The notes beneath the pieces were generated by a model. The model saw only the letters and a program-made list of their open reading frames with translations, was not told the DNA's origin and made no database searches. Positions 33,690 to 43,376 of a stretch of 64,000 bases of DNA are shown piece by piece (position 1 is the stretch's first letter; every line of letters begins with the position of its first letter). The stretch is from the NCBI RefSeq assembly GCF_000516985.1, contig NW_006917100.1:1-64000 (forward strand). Direction: 5' to 3'. Source of the stretch: Pestalotiopsis fici W106-1. Taxonomy: Eukaryota; Ascomycota; Sordariomycetes; Amphisphaeriales; Sporocadaceae. Position numbers and translations under genes: made by a program.

Positions 33690-34150
33690 GGTGAGTGAGC
33701 TGCACCAAAACGCGGAAATTTGAGGGGTCAGTGTTTGTCAGTGTTTGGTGGGTGTATGTGGGAAGGAAGGGTATTATTTGCTTTTGCACCAAACAAACGG
33801 AAGCTGTAGCTGTATGCTACTTATATTGTTATCAACCACGTGATCTGAGGCAATTTAACAGGCAGTCTCCAAGGGTTCCTGCCTAGCAAGATGGTAAGGA
33901 CTGTTAAACTAAGGCAATCGCCATAATGTAGATCAAGGTACAAAAGGTTGTGTCTTTGAGGCTTGATGCATGCCTAAGGCCAATGCTTCCAGCACCATGG
34001 GCACTAGCTAAGGCGAAAACGGGGCAATTTTGGCAACTATGGGAAGTATGAACATCTTTTTACTCTTTTAAAAGTGATGTGTTGTCTGCCAATAACAAAA
34101 TACTTTAATTTATGTTTGAATGCTGTAGTGAGCAACTCGATTTGTTCCCG
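33690..34150. other. Intergenic
   Basis: About 0.46 kb between two minus-strand genes; promoter of the MYND-RNase H gene. Nothing else is recognised. Confidence 0.6.
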
Positions 34151-34897
34151 TCATGAGCAGTTCCCATTTGATTGCAGAAAACCCACAACGTCCTCAACTC
34201 CTCTTGGCTCGTTGATCCAATGTCCTCCATTGCTATACTCGTGCCATTCGACTGCGAATTCGCGTTCCGATAGAAAATCCCTGAGTGCAAGTCCATTATC
34301 AATGGGCACCACGTTGTCGTCTCTTGAATGCCCAAGAAACACGGGCACGCGGGTTGTGTTGCCATTGGACCGGATTTCGACCTTTTTGCTATTCTCGATA
34401 GCACGATACGCCCCCATCGGCATCCAACTGCACAAACCAACAAGGCCGGCAAAGTGAAACTCATCCAACAAAAAGGCCGTGATTGCAGTCGCGAAGCCCT
34501 GACTGATGCCAGCGAGAAACATCTTCTGCTGCGGTACCTTTGACTCCTCTTCCGCTATCGTCTGGCGCAGAAGCAAAATACTCTCTGCCAAGCCCTCGAC
34601 TTGCAAATCAACCTGCTCCTCAGGGTTCTCGACAGACCACATGTCAAACCATTGCGACTCGATGCAGTCGAAGCGCGTAGACTGTGTTTGCGGTGCTGAC
34701 AAGAAAATCCATCTCACGGTAGGGAACAAGTCGACCAAAGTCTGCGGGCCTCTGGGAGCATAATGTTCCGAGGTTTCGCTCTCAAAGAGCTCATTGGCGC
34801 ACTCTTCGCCGTTGCTTCCTTTTCCATGCAAGAAGATGATTGTATGCGTGTGACCATGTCCCTTTTGAGGTTGAACTATGTAGCTGTAGGGCGCCAT
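34151..34897 (-). CDS. Acyl-protein thioesterase / carboxylesterase-like alpha/beta hydrolase
   Basis: Single exon, 248 aa from ATG 34897 (MAPYSYIV); the longer frame to 34936 begins with GTG. The fold begins with TIIFLHGKGSNG, the oxyanion-hole segment of the Abhydrolase_2 (phospholipase/carboxylesterase) family. The nucleophile is Ser132 in GISQG, the acid is probably Asp194 in SRDDNVVP, and the base is His226 in GGHWI. Family members remove palmitate from cysteines of membrane proteins or hydrolyse lysophospholipids and small esters. The GISQG elbow, rather than the usual GFSQG, suggests a divergent fungal branch. No signal peptide, so probably cytosolic. The substrate is not deducible. 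Confidence 0.87.
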   Translation of the reverse strand: MAPYSYIVQPQKGHGHTHTIIFLHGKGSNGEECANELFESETSEHYAPRGPQTLVDLFPTVRWIFLSAPQTQSTRFDCIESQWFDMWSVENPEEQVDLQVEGLAESILLLRQTIAEEESKVPQQKMFLAGISQGFATAITAFLLDEFHFAGLVGLCSWMPMGAYRAIENSKKVEIRSNGNTTRVPVFLGHSRDDNVVPIDNGLALRDFLSEREFAVEWHEYSNGGHWINEPRGVEDVVGFLQSNGNCS

Positions 34898-35472
34898 GGC
34901 GGGTCGTGGCGAGCTTGGTGAGGTAAGCACTGTCACAAATGAGGTTTCACTGCAATTTTAACCCTCGGAAAGGCAATGGAGTCAACCAGGCAAGCAAAAA
35001 AATCAACGAATAGAAACGAGACCTGGTGCGTGTTTAACAAAAACAGTCATTTGGAACGATGACAAGTCTGATTATTAAAGTTCTCGATTGAAGGGCCCTT
35101 CGGCACTAAGAATTTAGTCCATGCGAATATTTCTCAAGGCAGATGACTTATCTGGGTAATTTGATTGATTACTAGGTAATGTATGGACGAGGAGGTGCTG
35201 TGCCACAGTTATACTCGACTAACACAAGAAAGCATTTCCTACTGCAGCCGCGAATATCTAGGTATTCGATAGAGCTACCATTGACTTGGACAACATGTCA
35301 TTGAGTGTCTGAATAAAAATATCATGATGTGTTTGAGGCATATTAATACAAACATTCAGACTATGGTTAGCAGGGACAGATGATATTCAGACATGTTGAA
35401 CGCTGAGGACTGGGAATGCCTTCATATGTACAGCAGGATTCCTTAGTATTCTTTCCTGGCAAATGGGCGTGT
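34898..35472. other. Intergenic
   Basis: About 0.57 kb between minus-strand genes. Only short frames are present and I see nothing further. Confidence 0.6.
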
Positions 35473-36375
35473 TCATTTGCCTTCCTCGTCATGGTGGTGA
35501 CCATGCGATGCAGTCGAGGAAGCAAGGTTCCAACCCTCTCGTTGTCTCAAAAAGCTCTCAACCCTCTCATGCCTAGTCAAGGGACCCTGTTCAGTTCGTC
35601 TTCTCGCCATGTCGTGGCTAATGGCGTCGTGTTTCTGATCTCGCATCTCGATGATGGCCATTGTATTTGCACTCGCTCGTCTCGCCTGTCCCATGCTGCC
35701 AGCAACGATAAAAGCGCACAAGACAACGACAAACAGCTCGTTGCTCATGAAGACCGTCTGTTGCTTCTGCTTCTGACCGCCGCCCCGTTCGCCATACCAT
35801 CTTTCCCAGTCTTCCCACGTCGCATTCATCGAAGGATTGCCCGGCTCGTTGCGCCAGCTATGATCGGCGTTACGGAAACTCATGTTGTCCATAGAACGAA
35901 CCGAATCCCACCCTGCACCGTAGAGATCATATGCGCGCCGTTTGCCCGGATCGGAAAGAATCTCGTTGGCGGCTACGACCAGACGATATCTCTCAAGACG
36001 TGTTTTATCAGACAAGGTATCATCAAGACTATGCCTGTGCCTGTCAGGATGGTAAAGCTTGACTAGCTCGTAGAAGCGTGCTTTGCTGTAGGGTGCGGTC
36101 ATCTTCTGGTCAAAGATTTGATATGGTGTCGGATTGGCGGCCGAAGGCCACTTGGAAGGATCGGGATGATAGTTGGAGGAGGAGTTATTGTGTCCATCGT
36201 GCACTGTTGCGTAGCCACGGACGCTTCTCCGCTGCTGTCGTGTTGTGCGTTGGGTTGATGCAGAAAGTCGTCTTGATCGCAAGCATGGCGATGGTGACGT
36301 TATCGACGAGAAGGGCCAAACGAAGGTGGGGAGGTTCGAGCTCGAACAAATAGCAAGAGTCGAGGGTTTCAGCAT
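35473..36375 (-). CDS. JID1: Mitochondrial J-domain protein, JID1-like
   Basis: Single exon, 300 aa. The N terminus (1-55) is Ser/Arg-rich without acidic residues and fits a mitochondrial presequence, ending near RRSVRGYAT. A J domain spans about 82-153, with the HPD triad in LYHPDRHRH, which stimulates Hsp70 ATPase activity. The helix IV segment RAYDLYGAGWD follows. A single hydrophobic segment (about 215-232, ELFVVVLCAFIVAGSMG) would anchor it in a membrane. The order presequence, J domain, one TM segment matches yeast Jid1, an inner-membrane J protein linked to mitochondrial Hsp70. The orthology is inferred from layout. Confidence 0.82.
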   Translation of the reverse strand: MLKPSTLAICSSSNLPTFVWPFSSITSPSPCLRSRRLSASTQRTTRQQRRSVRGYATVHDGHNNSSSNYHPDPSKWPSAANPTPYQIFDQKMTAPYSKARFYELVKLYHPDRHRHSLDDTLSDKTRLERYRLVVAANEILSDPGKRRAYDLYGAGWDSVRSMDNMSFRNADHSWRNEPGNPSMNATWEDWERWYGERGGGQKQKQQTVFMSNELFVVVLCAFIVAGSMGQARRASANTMAIIEMRDQKHDAISHDMARRRTEQGPLTRHERVESFLRQREGWNLASSTASHGHHHDEEGK

Positions 36376-38236
36376 GATCGCGAGTTTGAATGAGGACTCA
36401 TGCAGGGTTCAAACTGTGGAAGAATTGATACGAAACTCAATTTTCTTTGTCAGAGGGACAAGAGTCCGAGAGGAAATGGCATTTGAGGTGTAATGGATAT
36501 CGAGGTCGTCATTCACAATGTAAGTAGTACCTGGCACAAGACCCCCAATGTAAGTAAGCTGCGCGCATCCGAGGGTCCGCTATCAAGCGCCGGTATCGAT
36601 CTTGAACCCCGCCTGCCCGCCAGCTAAGGTGCATCCCTACATGTACATCAAGGCAGGCAGGCAATTGATTGCATGTTGACTTGCAGGTCGCAAATAGTAA
36701 GATGGGCTAGTGCATTTGGGGTATTATATAAAGCAAAGGACTGGAGGGCTCCTCTTCTGTTTTTTTTTCATTGTCCTGATCAATTCTCTGTACATGAACT
36801 CTTACCTACTCTTTTTTTGTTACTCTTCTTATTCTTCCCTTTGCCCCGGCAGTCTGACTTGGCTTCTCCTCGCACGACCTGTCTGTCCTAACTTCTAAGC
36901 ATGGAAGAAATGATGGCATTGGCTCAAGCTCTCTCTCTCCGACCCGCCCAAGCTCTTTCAGGGTCGTCCAGACTCCGACCGAATGCCAAAGCAAACGTTG
37001 TGTAAAGACTGGCATTTGTTATCAAGTCTGGCAAATCGCTGCTGTTATTCCTACAATGATCAATTGCCGTCAGAGTACATGTTGCACACTTGAAGATTTC
37101 CTAGATGCCACGAATAGATATTCCAAAAAGCAGCATGTTGAAGGGTCCAGGATGCCCATGTATAAGACAAACACCAGCATATATCAATACATGAAGAGCA
37201 CAGAAATGGCTTTGAAAAGCTGCTGCCAGCAGAAGGATCACAATGTCCAGAAAGATACCACCAATCAAGAATCTGTACTACTTTGGACTCCGTTCCATTT
37301 CTGCTTTCTTTTATCTCATCGTGTGTTATTTTGGACGAGGATAAGTGATGGGGGTTCACACGCGATGGAACCAGCCTAGTAAGGTACCTAGGTATTGATC
37401 AGCCACTATTCCCGTCTGGTGCTTCAGTCAGATGGAAGCTACGACATCGCACCAACCAGACCTTGCCCGACCTCGACCAAAGATCTCTCTCACCACCACT
37501 AAAATTCTCAGCCCCCGATTCGATCCTCCACTTGATGGAACCCCCCCTCGAACGACACAAACAAAACACACAACAACATTGATTTTTCCCCAATTCTCCC
37601 TCCCGACAAACACTCAAACGTCCTACCGACCGAGCGGCATTGACTGCCTTGAGACGAGTCATCAACCCACGCACTCCGCACTCTCCCACCGAGAACAAGC
37701 CACGCACCCATCTCACAATCCACCCACCTCCTCTCTCCACGATCTCAACCCTCCTCGAGCTGGCACTGATTCGACGGTGATCTGTCGTAGCCTGCTCGTG
37801 TGATTTCTTCTTTGCCTCTCTTCCGACCTCGGAAACATCTCGTCCTGTGTCGATTTGATCACGCCGTGTCACTCCCATCGCAACTCCAACCATTCGATCC
37901 CATTTTGCTCCGCGCTCCACCCCACGAGCTGCTTCGTTAATTGACATCATCCATCCCTGCGAAACACTGGTGGACCTGATTACCAACTGCACAACAAGAC
38001 TCGAGAGCAAACAATTCTCGATAATCTCAACCTTACAGTGGCGACGACATTTTCAAAACACGCCACTTATTCCACCCCACGATTACAAGAGCCGGTCTGC
38101 AGTGCGACTTCTCCTTCGATCACTCCACTCACCAAAATCAAGCATCAAGTGAAACTACAGCCACCACCGGGCATCACTCACTGAACGTCCGTGCCAATAT
38201 TTCCGACACATCTTAAACCCAGACCACATATTCACA
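36376..38236. other. Intergenic, divergent promoter and long leader of DHH1
   Basis: About 1.9 kb between JID1 (-) and DHH1 (+). The part from about 37430 to 38236 is rich in C and in CCA/CTC runs and poor in G on the plus strand, typical of a long fungal 5' leader. A T/C-rich tract lies at 36750-36850. The 203-codon antisense frame here reflects this composition and is not called. Confidence 0.55.
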
Positions 38237-39892
38237 ATGTCCGACCAATTGGCAGAGAAGCTCCGCGCTTCAACAATCAGCGATAACAATGCAGGCTCAT
38301 CAGAAGACTGGAAGAGCAATCTCAACCTACCTGCAAAAGACGCCAGGCATCAGACTGAGGTAGGTGCCGAACCGTCAAAGAATGCGCCATTTCACATTCT
38401 CTATTACTCTGTCTAACCTCATGTTTCTCTTTCGCAGGATGTGACAAACACAAAGGGACTCGAATGGGAGAACTTTGCCCTCAAGCGAGACCTACTAATG
38501 GGCATTTTTGAAGCCGGATACGAAAAGCCCTCCCCAATCCAGGAGGAATCTGTCCCTGTCGCCTTAACCGGTCGCGATATTCTTGCTCGAGCAAAGAACG
38601 GTACTGGCAAAACAGCTGCCTTTGTCGTGCCGGCACTAGAGCGTATCAACCCCAAGGTCGCCAAGATTCAATGTCTCATCCTCGTCCCCACTCGAGAGCT
38701 CGCCATGCAAACCTCGCAGGTCTGCAAAACGCTCGGAAAGCACCTTGGAATCAATGTAATGGTTACAACTGGAGGTACTGGCCTCAGAGATGACATCGTT
38801 CGTCTTCAGGATCCCGTCCACATAGTAGTGGGCACTCCCGGACGTATTCTGGATTTGGCTGGAAAGAATGTTGCCGACCTGAGCGAGTGCCCCATGTTTA
38901 TCATGGATGAGGCCGACAAGCTCCTTTCCCAAGAATTCACGCCCGTCATTGAACAGCTCCTCCGCTTCCACCCCAAGGACCGCCAGGTCATGCTGTTTTC
39001 TGCCACTTTCCCTCTGTCCGTCAAGGACTTTTCGGACAAGAATATGGTCAACCCCTACGAGATCAACCTCATGGATGAACTCACGCTGCGTGGTATTACC
39101 CAATACTACGCCTTTGTTGAGGAGAAGCAAAAGGTTCACTGCCTCAACACTCTGTTCTCGAAACTGCAAATCAACCAGTCAATCATCTTCTGTAACTCCA
39201 CTAACCGTGTTGAGCTTCTCGCCAAGAAGATCACGGAACTGGGTTACTCGTGCTTTTACAGTCACGCCAAGATGGCGCAACACGCACGAAACCGCGTTTT
39301 CCACGATTTCCGAAATGGCGTGTGTCGCAACCTTGTTTGCTCGGATCTCCTGACTCGAGGTATTGACATTCAGGCCGTGAATGTAGTCATCAACTTTGAC
39401 TTTCCCAAGAATGCCGAGACCTACTTGCACCGAATTGGTCGTTCTGGACGGTATGGTCACCTTGGTCTGGCTATCAACCTGATCAACTGGGACGATCGAT
39501 TCAACCTGTACAACATCGAGCGCGACCTTGGAACTGAGATCCAACCTATTCCTCAGACCATCGACAAGGCACTTTACGTTTACGAGAACCCCGAGAACAT
39601 CCCGCGCCCAGCTAACACCCTGCCGCCTCCTCGCCCTGCCCCTGCGAACCAGAACGGCCAGCGCTCCCAGCAGGATCAACCGCAGCGACAGCCCATCAAC
39701 CCTGGTGGTCAGCCAGGCTCAAATGATCCTCGTCAAGGTGGACGCGGCGATGGCCAGCAGCGCCAGTCACGTGGCGGCTATCGCGGCAACAACCAAGGTG
39801 GACGGGGTCGTGGTGGCTTCCAAAACAGAGGTGGCTACAACAACTACCGAGGTGGAGGCCGAGGTCAGCAACCTCAGCAACCTCAAGCCTAA
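38237..39892 (+). CDS. DHH1: DEAD-box RNA helicase Dhh1/DDX6
   Basis: Two exons, 38237-38359 and 38438-39892, giving 525 aa; the 78-nt intron lies after codon 41. Exon 1 supplies the start ([10 protein letters not shown]). The Q motif is in the [13 protein letters not shown] segment, Walker A is AKNGTGKT (93-100) and the DEAD box is at 198-201. SAT, the LLTRGIDIQ segment and HRIGRSGR follow in domain 2. Dhh1 represses translation and activates mRNA decapping in P-bodies together with Pat1, Edc3 and Dcp2. The last 120 residues are Pro, Gln and Asn-rich and end in RGG/RGGY repeats, an RNA-binding, condensate-prone tail longer than the helicase core needs. The helicase core is typical for fungal Dhh1. 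Confidence 0.96.
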
Positions 39893-41317
39893 TCCCGATA
39901 GGGCTTTTCTGTCGATTGCTCCTGATCTTTTCCCTTTGGAGTGCTGACAGAGCCCTGAATTGTTTGCATTGTACATATTATGCTATTGGTTTTACTTTAT
40001 GGTTTGCATCATACCCCATCATGGTCTCATTTGTTCTCGCGGTCATGTTTACTTGCACTTCGCATTCGTCACGGACGGTTTCCGAGACGCATTGCAATAT
40101 GAGACTCGGCACATACCAGATGGACGGGTGGTTGGTCTAAAAAGGGGAGGCGTTTTTGGCGTTTCGGGCTTGGTAGAGAAGCTAGGAGAAGCTTTTTGTG
40201 TTGGCGACATGAACTCTTCAAACGGTTCAGGGCAAAAACCGAAAGTTGAACGATGATACGGAAGTGATGAACGGACGTTTCACGCTTTGATGGACGAAAA
40301 GAAAAGAGACTATTGAAACGGAGCAGCGGCTTTGGCTGCTGGCTTTTGTGAAAAGAGTATTGGCGCATGTGTTAGACGGCAAGTCATACTGGAAGTGGTT
40401 CTGGCGCTTCGATCATGTAGCCCTCCTGTGGCCAGATCGAGTGACGGAGGATGCCCTGATCCATTGCTCACCTTTTGGTTTTGTTGGACCTTGTTCACGC
40501 ACGAGGTGCGTAAGGAACGGCGGAATTATCATGGTCCCTTAATGGGACAGCACGACAAGCCTTCTCGATCGCAGCCGTCATGAGTGTGCAAAAGTCAGGC
40601 TTTGAAACAGTCCTGATATGCCGATGACGTGCGGTCGCAAAAGTGTTTGAGAACATGCTTACAGAAAAACGAAAGAAAAAAAATATTTTTAGGGGGACGC
40701 TGGAAGAGCGACATCGCTTTCTTACTGACGAAACATTGTTGGATCGTTGGACTGTCTCACTGAGGTGTTCATCAGATCAAGTTGGGTCAGTGAGTGTATA
40801 GTTGGCTCTCTGAGCAAGTAGTGACAAAATAAAATCACTCTTCCCTCTATTTAAAAAAAAAAAGCTGATGATGCAATGCTTAAAGTAGCAGTATTGTTGT
40901 GTACGACCAACCCAGAACATCAATCTTGCTGGTGACTCCATTGTTGTGCCATTCAAGTAACATTTTATAATATGATTTATTGATTGTTGGGTGTACTGAA
41001 AGTATCAAACAGGATTACGAGAAGGGTGCTAGCATTCGACGTCGATGGTGTAAGGGAATATATATTCATTCTGTAGTGCTGTCAAATTGTACTACGTACG
41101 TAGTACATTCGGGAATAAATCAATGGGTTATCTCCGAACCTCGGCAAACAGTGATCGTCTCACCTCACGTATTGATTGTTATGCGCCTTGACGATGATCA
41201 AAATTCATGCGATCCGTTCCTCCATAATCGCTTCAGTTTCCAATCAGGCTGATGCTTCACTAATGCGTTTGCAAAATCCTCTTCATCTTTGTTGAGCCGC
41301 AGCAAGGCTTCATCGCC
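39893..41317. other. Intergenic
   Basis: About 1.4 kb downstream of DHH1. Only short, unrecognised frames. It has A-rich runs near 40675-40690 and 40850-40862. The last part should be the phosphatase promoter. Confidence 0.55.
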
Positions 41318-41872
41318 ATGGGCTGGCTGGATCGAATACCACGGGCGGGCAACCTGTACATTGGCGGCCAAAGGGCGCTCTTCCAGACCAACCTTGTCAA
41401 GGAGGCTGGCATCACGCACGTCGTCTCGGTCATTGACTATGACGTGGACGCGAGGCAGCTCGAAAGGATGAAGCAGCTGCACATTGACGCAGAAGATGTG
41501 CCTGGGGAGAACCTGCTTTGCTATTTCAACACCACGACGACATTTATTGATGACGCGCTCGAAAGCGGAGGTGCCGTGTTTATTCACTGCGCCATGGGAA
41601 AGTCTCGGTCCGCGACGATTGCTTGCGCGTACTTGATGTGGAAATATGGGATCTCGCCGTCAGAGGCGCTGGCCCAGGTCTGTGAGGGGAGACCAGTCTG
41701 TCAGCCAAACATTGGCTTCATGGAGCAATTATCGGTATATCACCAAATACTGGGGGAAGACGACGACAAAATTCGAGACAAAATCATAGAAGAATGGGAA
41801 AAGACGCGGTTTCAGGGCAAAGTATGGGAGTGGGATTCGAGGACGCTGGTGACTGGGAAGTCAAAGCTCTAG
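41318..41872 (+). CDS. Dual-specificity protein phosphatase, Yvh1-like catalytic domain
   Basis: Single exon, 184 aa. The start MGWLDRIPRAGNLYIGG is the characteristic N terminus of Yvh1/DUSP12. The signature HCAMGKSRSAT contains nucleophile Cys91 and Arg97, and Asp60 in DAEDV is the likely general acid. The helix ISPSEALAQV and motif GRPVCQPNIGFMEQL follow as in Yvh1. The protein stops soon after, at residue 184. Canonical Yvh1 has a C-terminal zinc-binding domain, needed for its role in 60S ribosome maturation, which is absent here. The next 400 bp downstream show no cysteine-rich continuation in frame. It is probably a paralogue with phosphatase activity only; a hidden 3' intron is the alternative. 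Confidence 0.85.
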   Translation: MGWLDRIPRAGNLYIGGQRALFQTNLVKEAGITHVVSVIDYDVDARQLERMKQLHIDAEDVPGENLLCYFNTTTTFIDDALESGGAVFIHCAMGKSRSATIACAYLMWKYGISPSEALAQVCEGRPVCQPNIGFMEQLSVYHQILGEDDDKIRDKIIEEWEKTRFQGKVWEWDSRTLVTGKSKL

Positions 41873-42276
41873 TTGCGACCGCCCCCTCGAGATCGCTCAG
41901 CACCGGAAATGGCGTGCATTCAGCAAGATCATATCTAGAGTCTTCTAAAATTGGGAATGCGCACGGCACAGCAAAATTGTATGAAAAAATAATGATTGGC
42001 TTCTTCGGCTCTGCCCCAGGGAATAACATGATACGTGCGTTCTTGTTGGCTGGCAATGTGTAAAGGATCATCAACCTGGTAGCCAAAGCAGCACTAAGTT
42101 TGGAACCAACAACGCTATAGAGAGACAAGTCACAAAGCTGACCCCCTATCAAAGATGACTGCTGATATGATGTTTGATCCTTCAACTTTAGATATATTAT
42201 CTAGCATTCTACTTCAACAGTCTTCGCCTTGTATTGTATCTTGTGTTTAGTACATTGTCTGCAACGTTTGACCACC
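41873..42276. other. Intergenic
   Basis: About 0.4 kb between two plus-strand genes. No Cys-rich exon that could extend the phosphatase was found. It should contain the promoter of the sulfotransferase-like gene. Confidence 0.55.
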
Positions 42277-43089
42277 ATGTCGCAACATTCAGTCCAATAC
42301 GACGGCAATGGCCTCAAGATCATCAACGCAAGCCTCTTTCGCATGGGCACCAAATCGATGGCCATGGCATACCAGATCCTAGGCTTCAAGACACATCACG
42401 GACTGCTAGAAAGCGTCATGGACAGCCCGTGGACACAAATAGAAGAGGCGGCCGAAGCCACCTGGCCGGGGGTCCCAGGCGGGACGCCTCGGCCGCCCTA
42501 CCAGCGCAAGGACTGGGACGCGCTCTGGGGCGACAAGTACGACGCCGTGACAGACCTGGCCTCGCCGTTTGCGCTCGAGCTCATTGACGCGTATCCCGAG
42601 GCCAAAGTCGTCGTGGTCCAGCGCGACTTTGACACGTGGTGGCCGACGTTTCAATCACAGATTCGGGACAAGGTCATGTTGGAGCCCAACTCGAGTTTCC
42701 ACGCCTTTATCACTTGGTGGTTCCTGGGCATTAGACCTGTACATGCCATGTGCAAGGTCATCTTGGGCTTCTTTGGTGCTCGGACTAGATTGGAGGTGGA
42801 TGCTGACTGCGCCCGGGCTGCCTATGATGCCTATTTTCGGGAGATTAGGGCGCGAGTGCCGCTGGAGAGGAGGCTAGAGTACAAGTTGGGTTCTGGCTGG
42901 GAGCCTCTTTGTGCGTTTTTGGGTGTCAATGTGCCGAATGAGGAGTTTCCAAGTGCGAATGAGAAGCAGGAAAATAGTAAGGAGTCGAGGGCAAGAGAAA
43001 ACACTTTTATCGTCAAGAGTATCAAGGTCTCGGCACCTTGGCTACTTGCAGTTGGTGCAGCTTGGGCGGCTTGGGGTTACGCGAAATGA
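42277..43089 (+). CDS. Sulfotransferase-fold protein (Sulfotransfer_4 / NAD-dependent-epimerase-like P-loop family)
   Basis: Single exon, 270 aa from ATG 42277 (MSQHSVQY), which follows accacc; the frame runs 16 codons further upstream. The P-loop-like motif NASLFRMGTKSM replaces the usual GxxRTGT, lacking the canonical second Gly/Thr pattern. The central VTDLASPFALELIDAYPEAK, then VVVVQRDFDTWW, is the family core, where the Arg/Asp contact PAPS in true sulfotransferases. GWEPLCAFLGVNVPNEEFP is the C-terminal family motif. A final hydrophobic segment (about 248-266) suggests a tail anchor. Fungal members are numerous and mostly uncharacterised; the acceptor is unknown and activity is uncertain because of the altered P-loop. 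Confidence 0.82.
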   Translation: MSQHSVQYDGNGLKIINASLFRMGTKSMAMAYQILGFKTHHGLLESVMDSPWTQIEEAAEATWPGVPGGTPRPPYQRKDWDALWGDKYDAVTDLASPFALELIDAYPEAKVVVVQRDFDTWWPTFQSQIRDKVMLEPNSSFHAFITWWFLGIRPVHAMCKVILGFFGARTRLEVDADCARAAYDAYFREIRARVPLERRLEYKLGSGWEPLCAFLGVNVPNEEFPSANEKQENSKESRARENTFIVKSIKVSAPWLLAVGAAWAAWGYAK

Positions 43090-43376
43090 CTTTAGACTCA
43101 GTATAAACCGACATGTACACTGGCAAAACCAGATAGATACAATTGCCATCAGGAGATATATTGTGGACCATTTGTTGCACCACAGCGTGACAGGAGGTGG
43201 TCAAGCCATAATGCACGTGTATCAATCTTTGTGCTTTATCGGTCTTGATGCCAATCCACTGGCGAAATAAACAAGACTGTTCCCAATGATGGTTGCACTA
43301 TCATATATGACAGTGTCTCCAAGTCCCGTGCTGCAAATTTTCATTCTTTAGAAACCTGTATCCTCATGTACAGCAT

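Noticed and set aside
37399..38010. 203-codon minus-strand frame between JID1 and DHH1
   Set aside because: Lies antisense to the C-rich DHH1 leader; open only because of the base skew.
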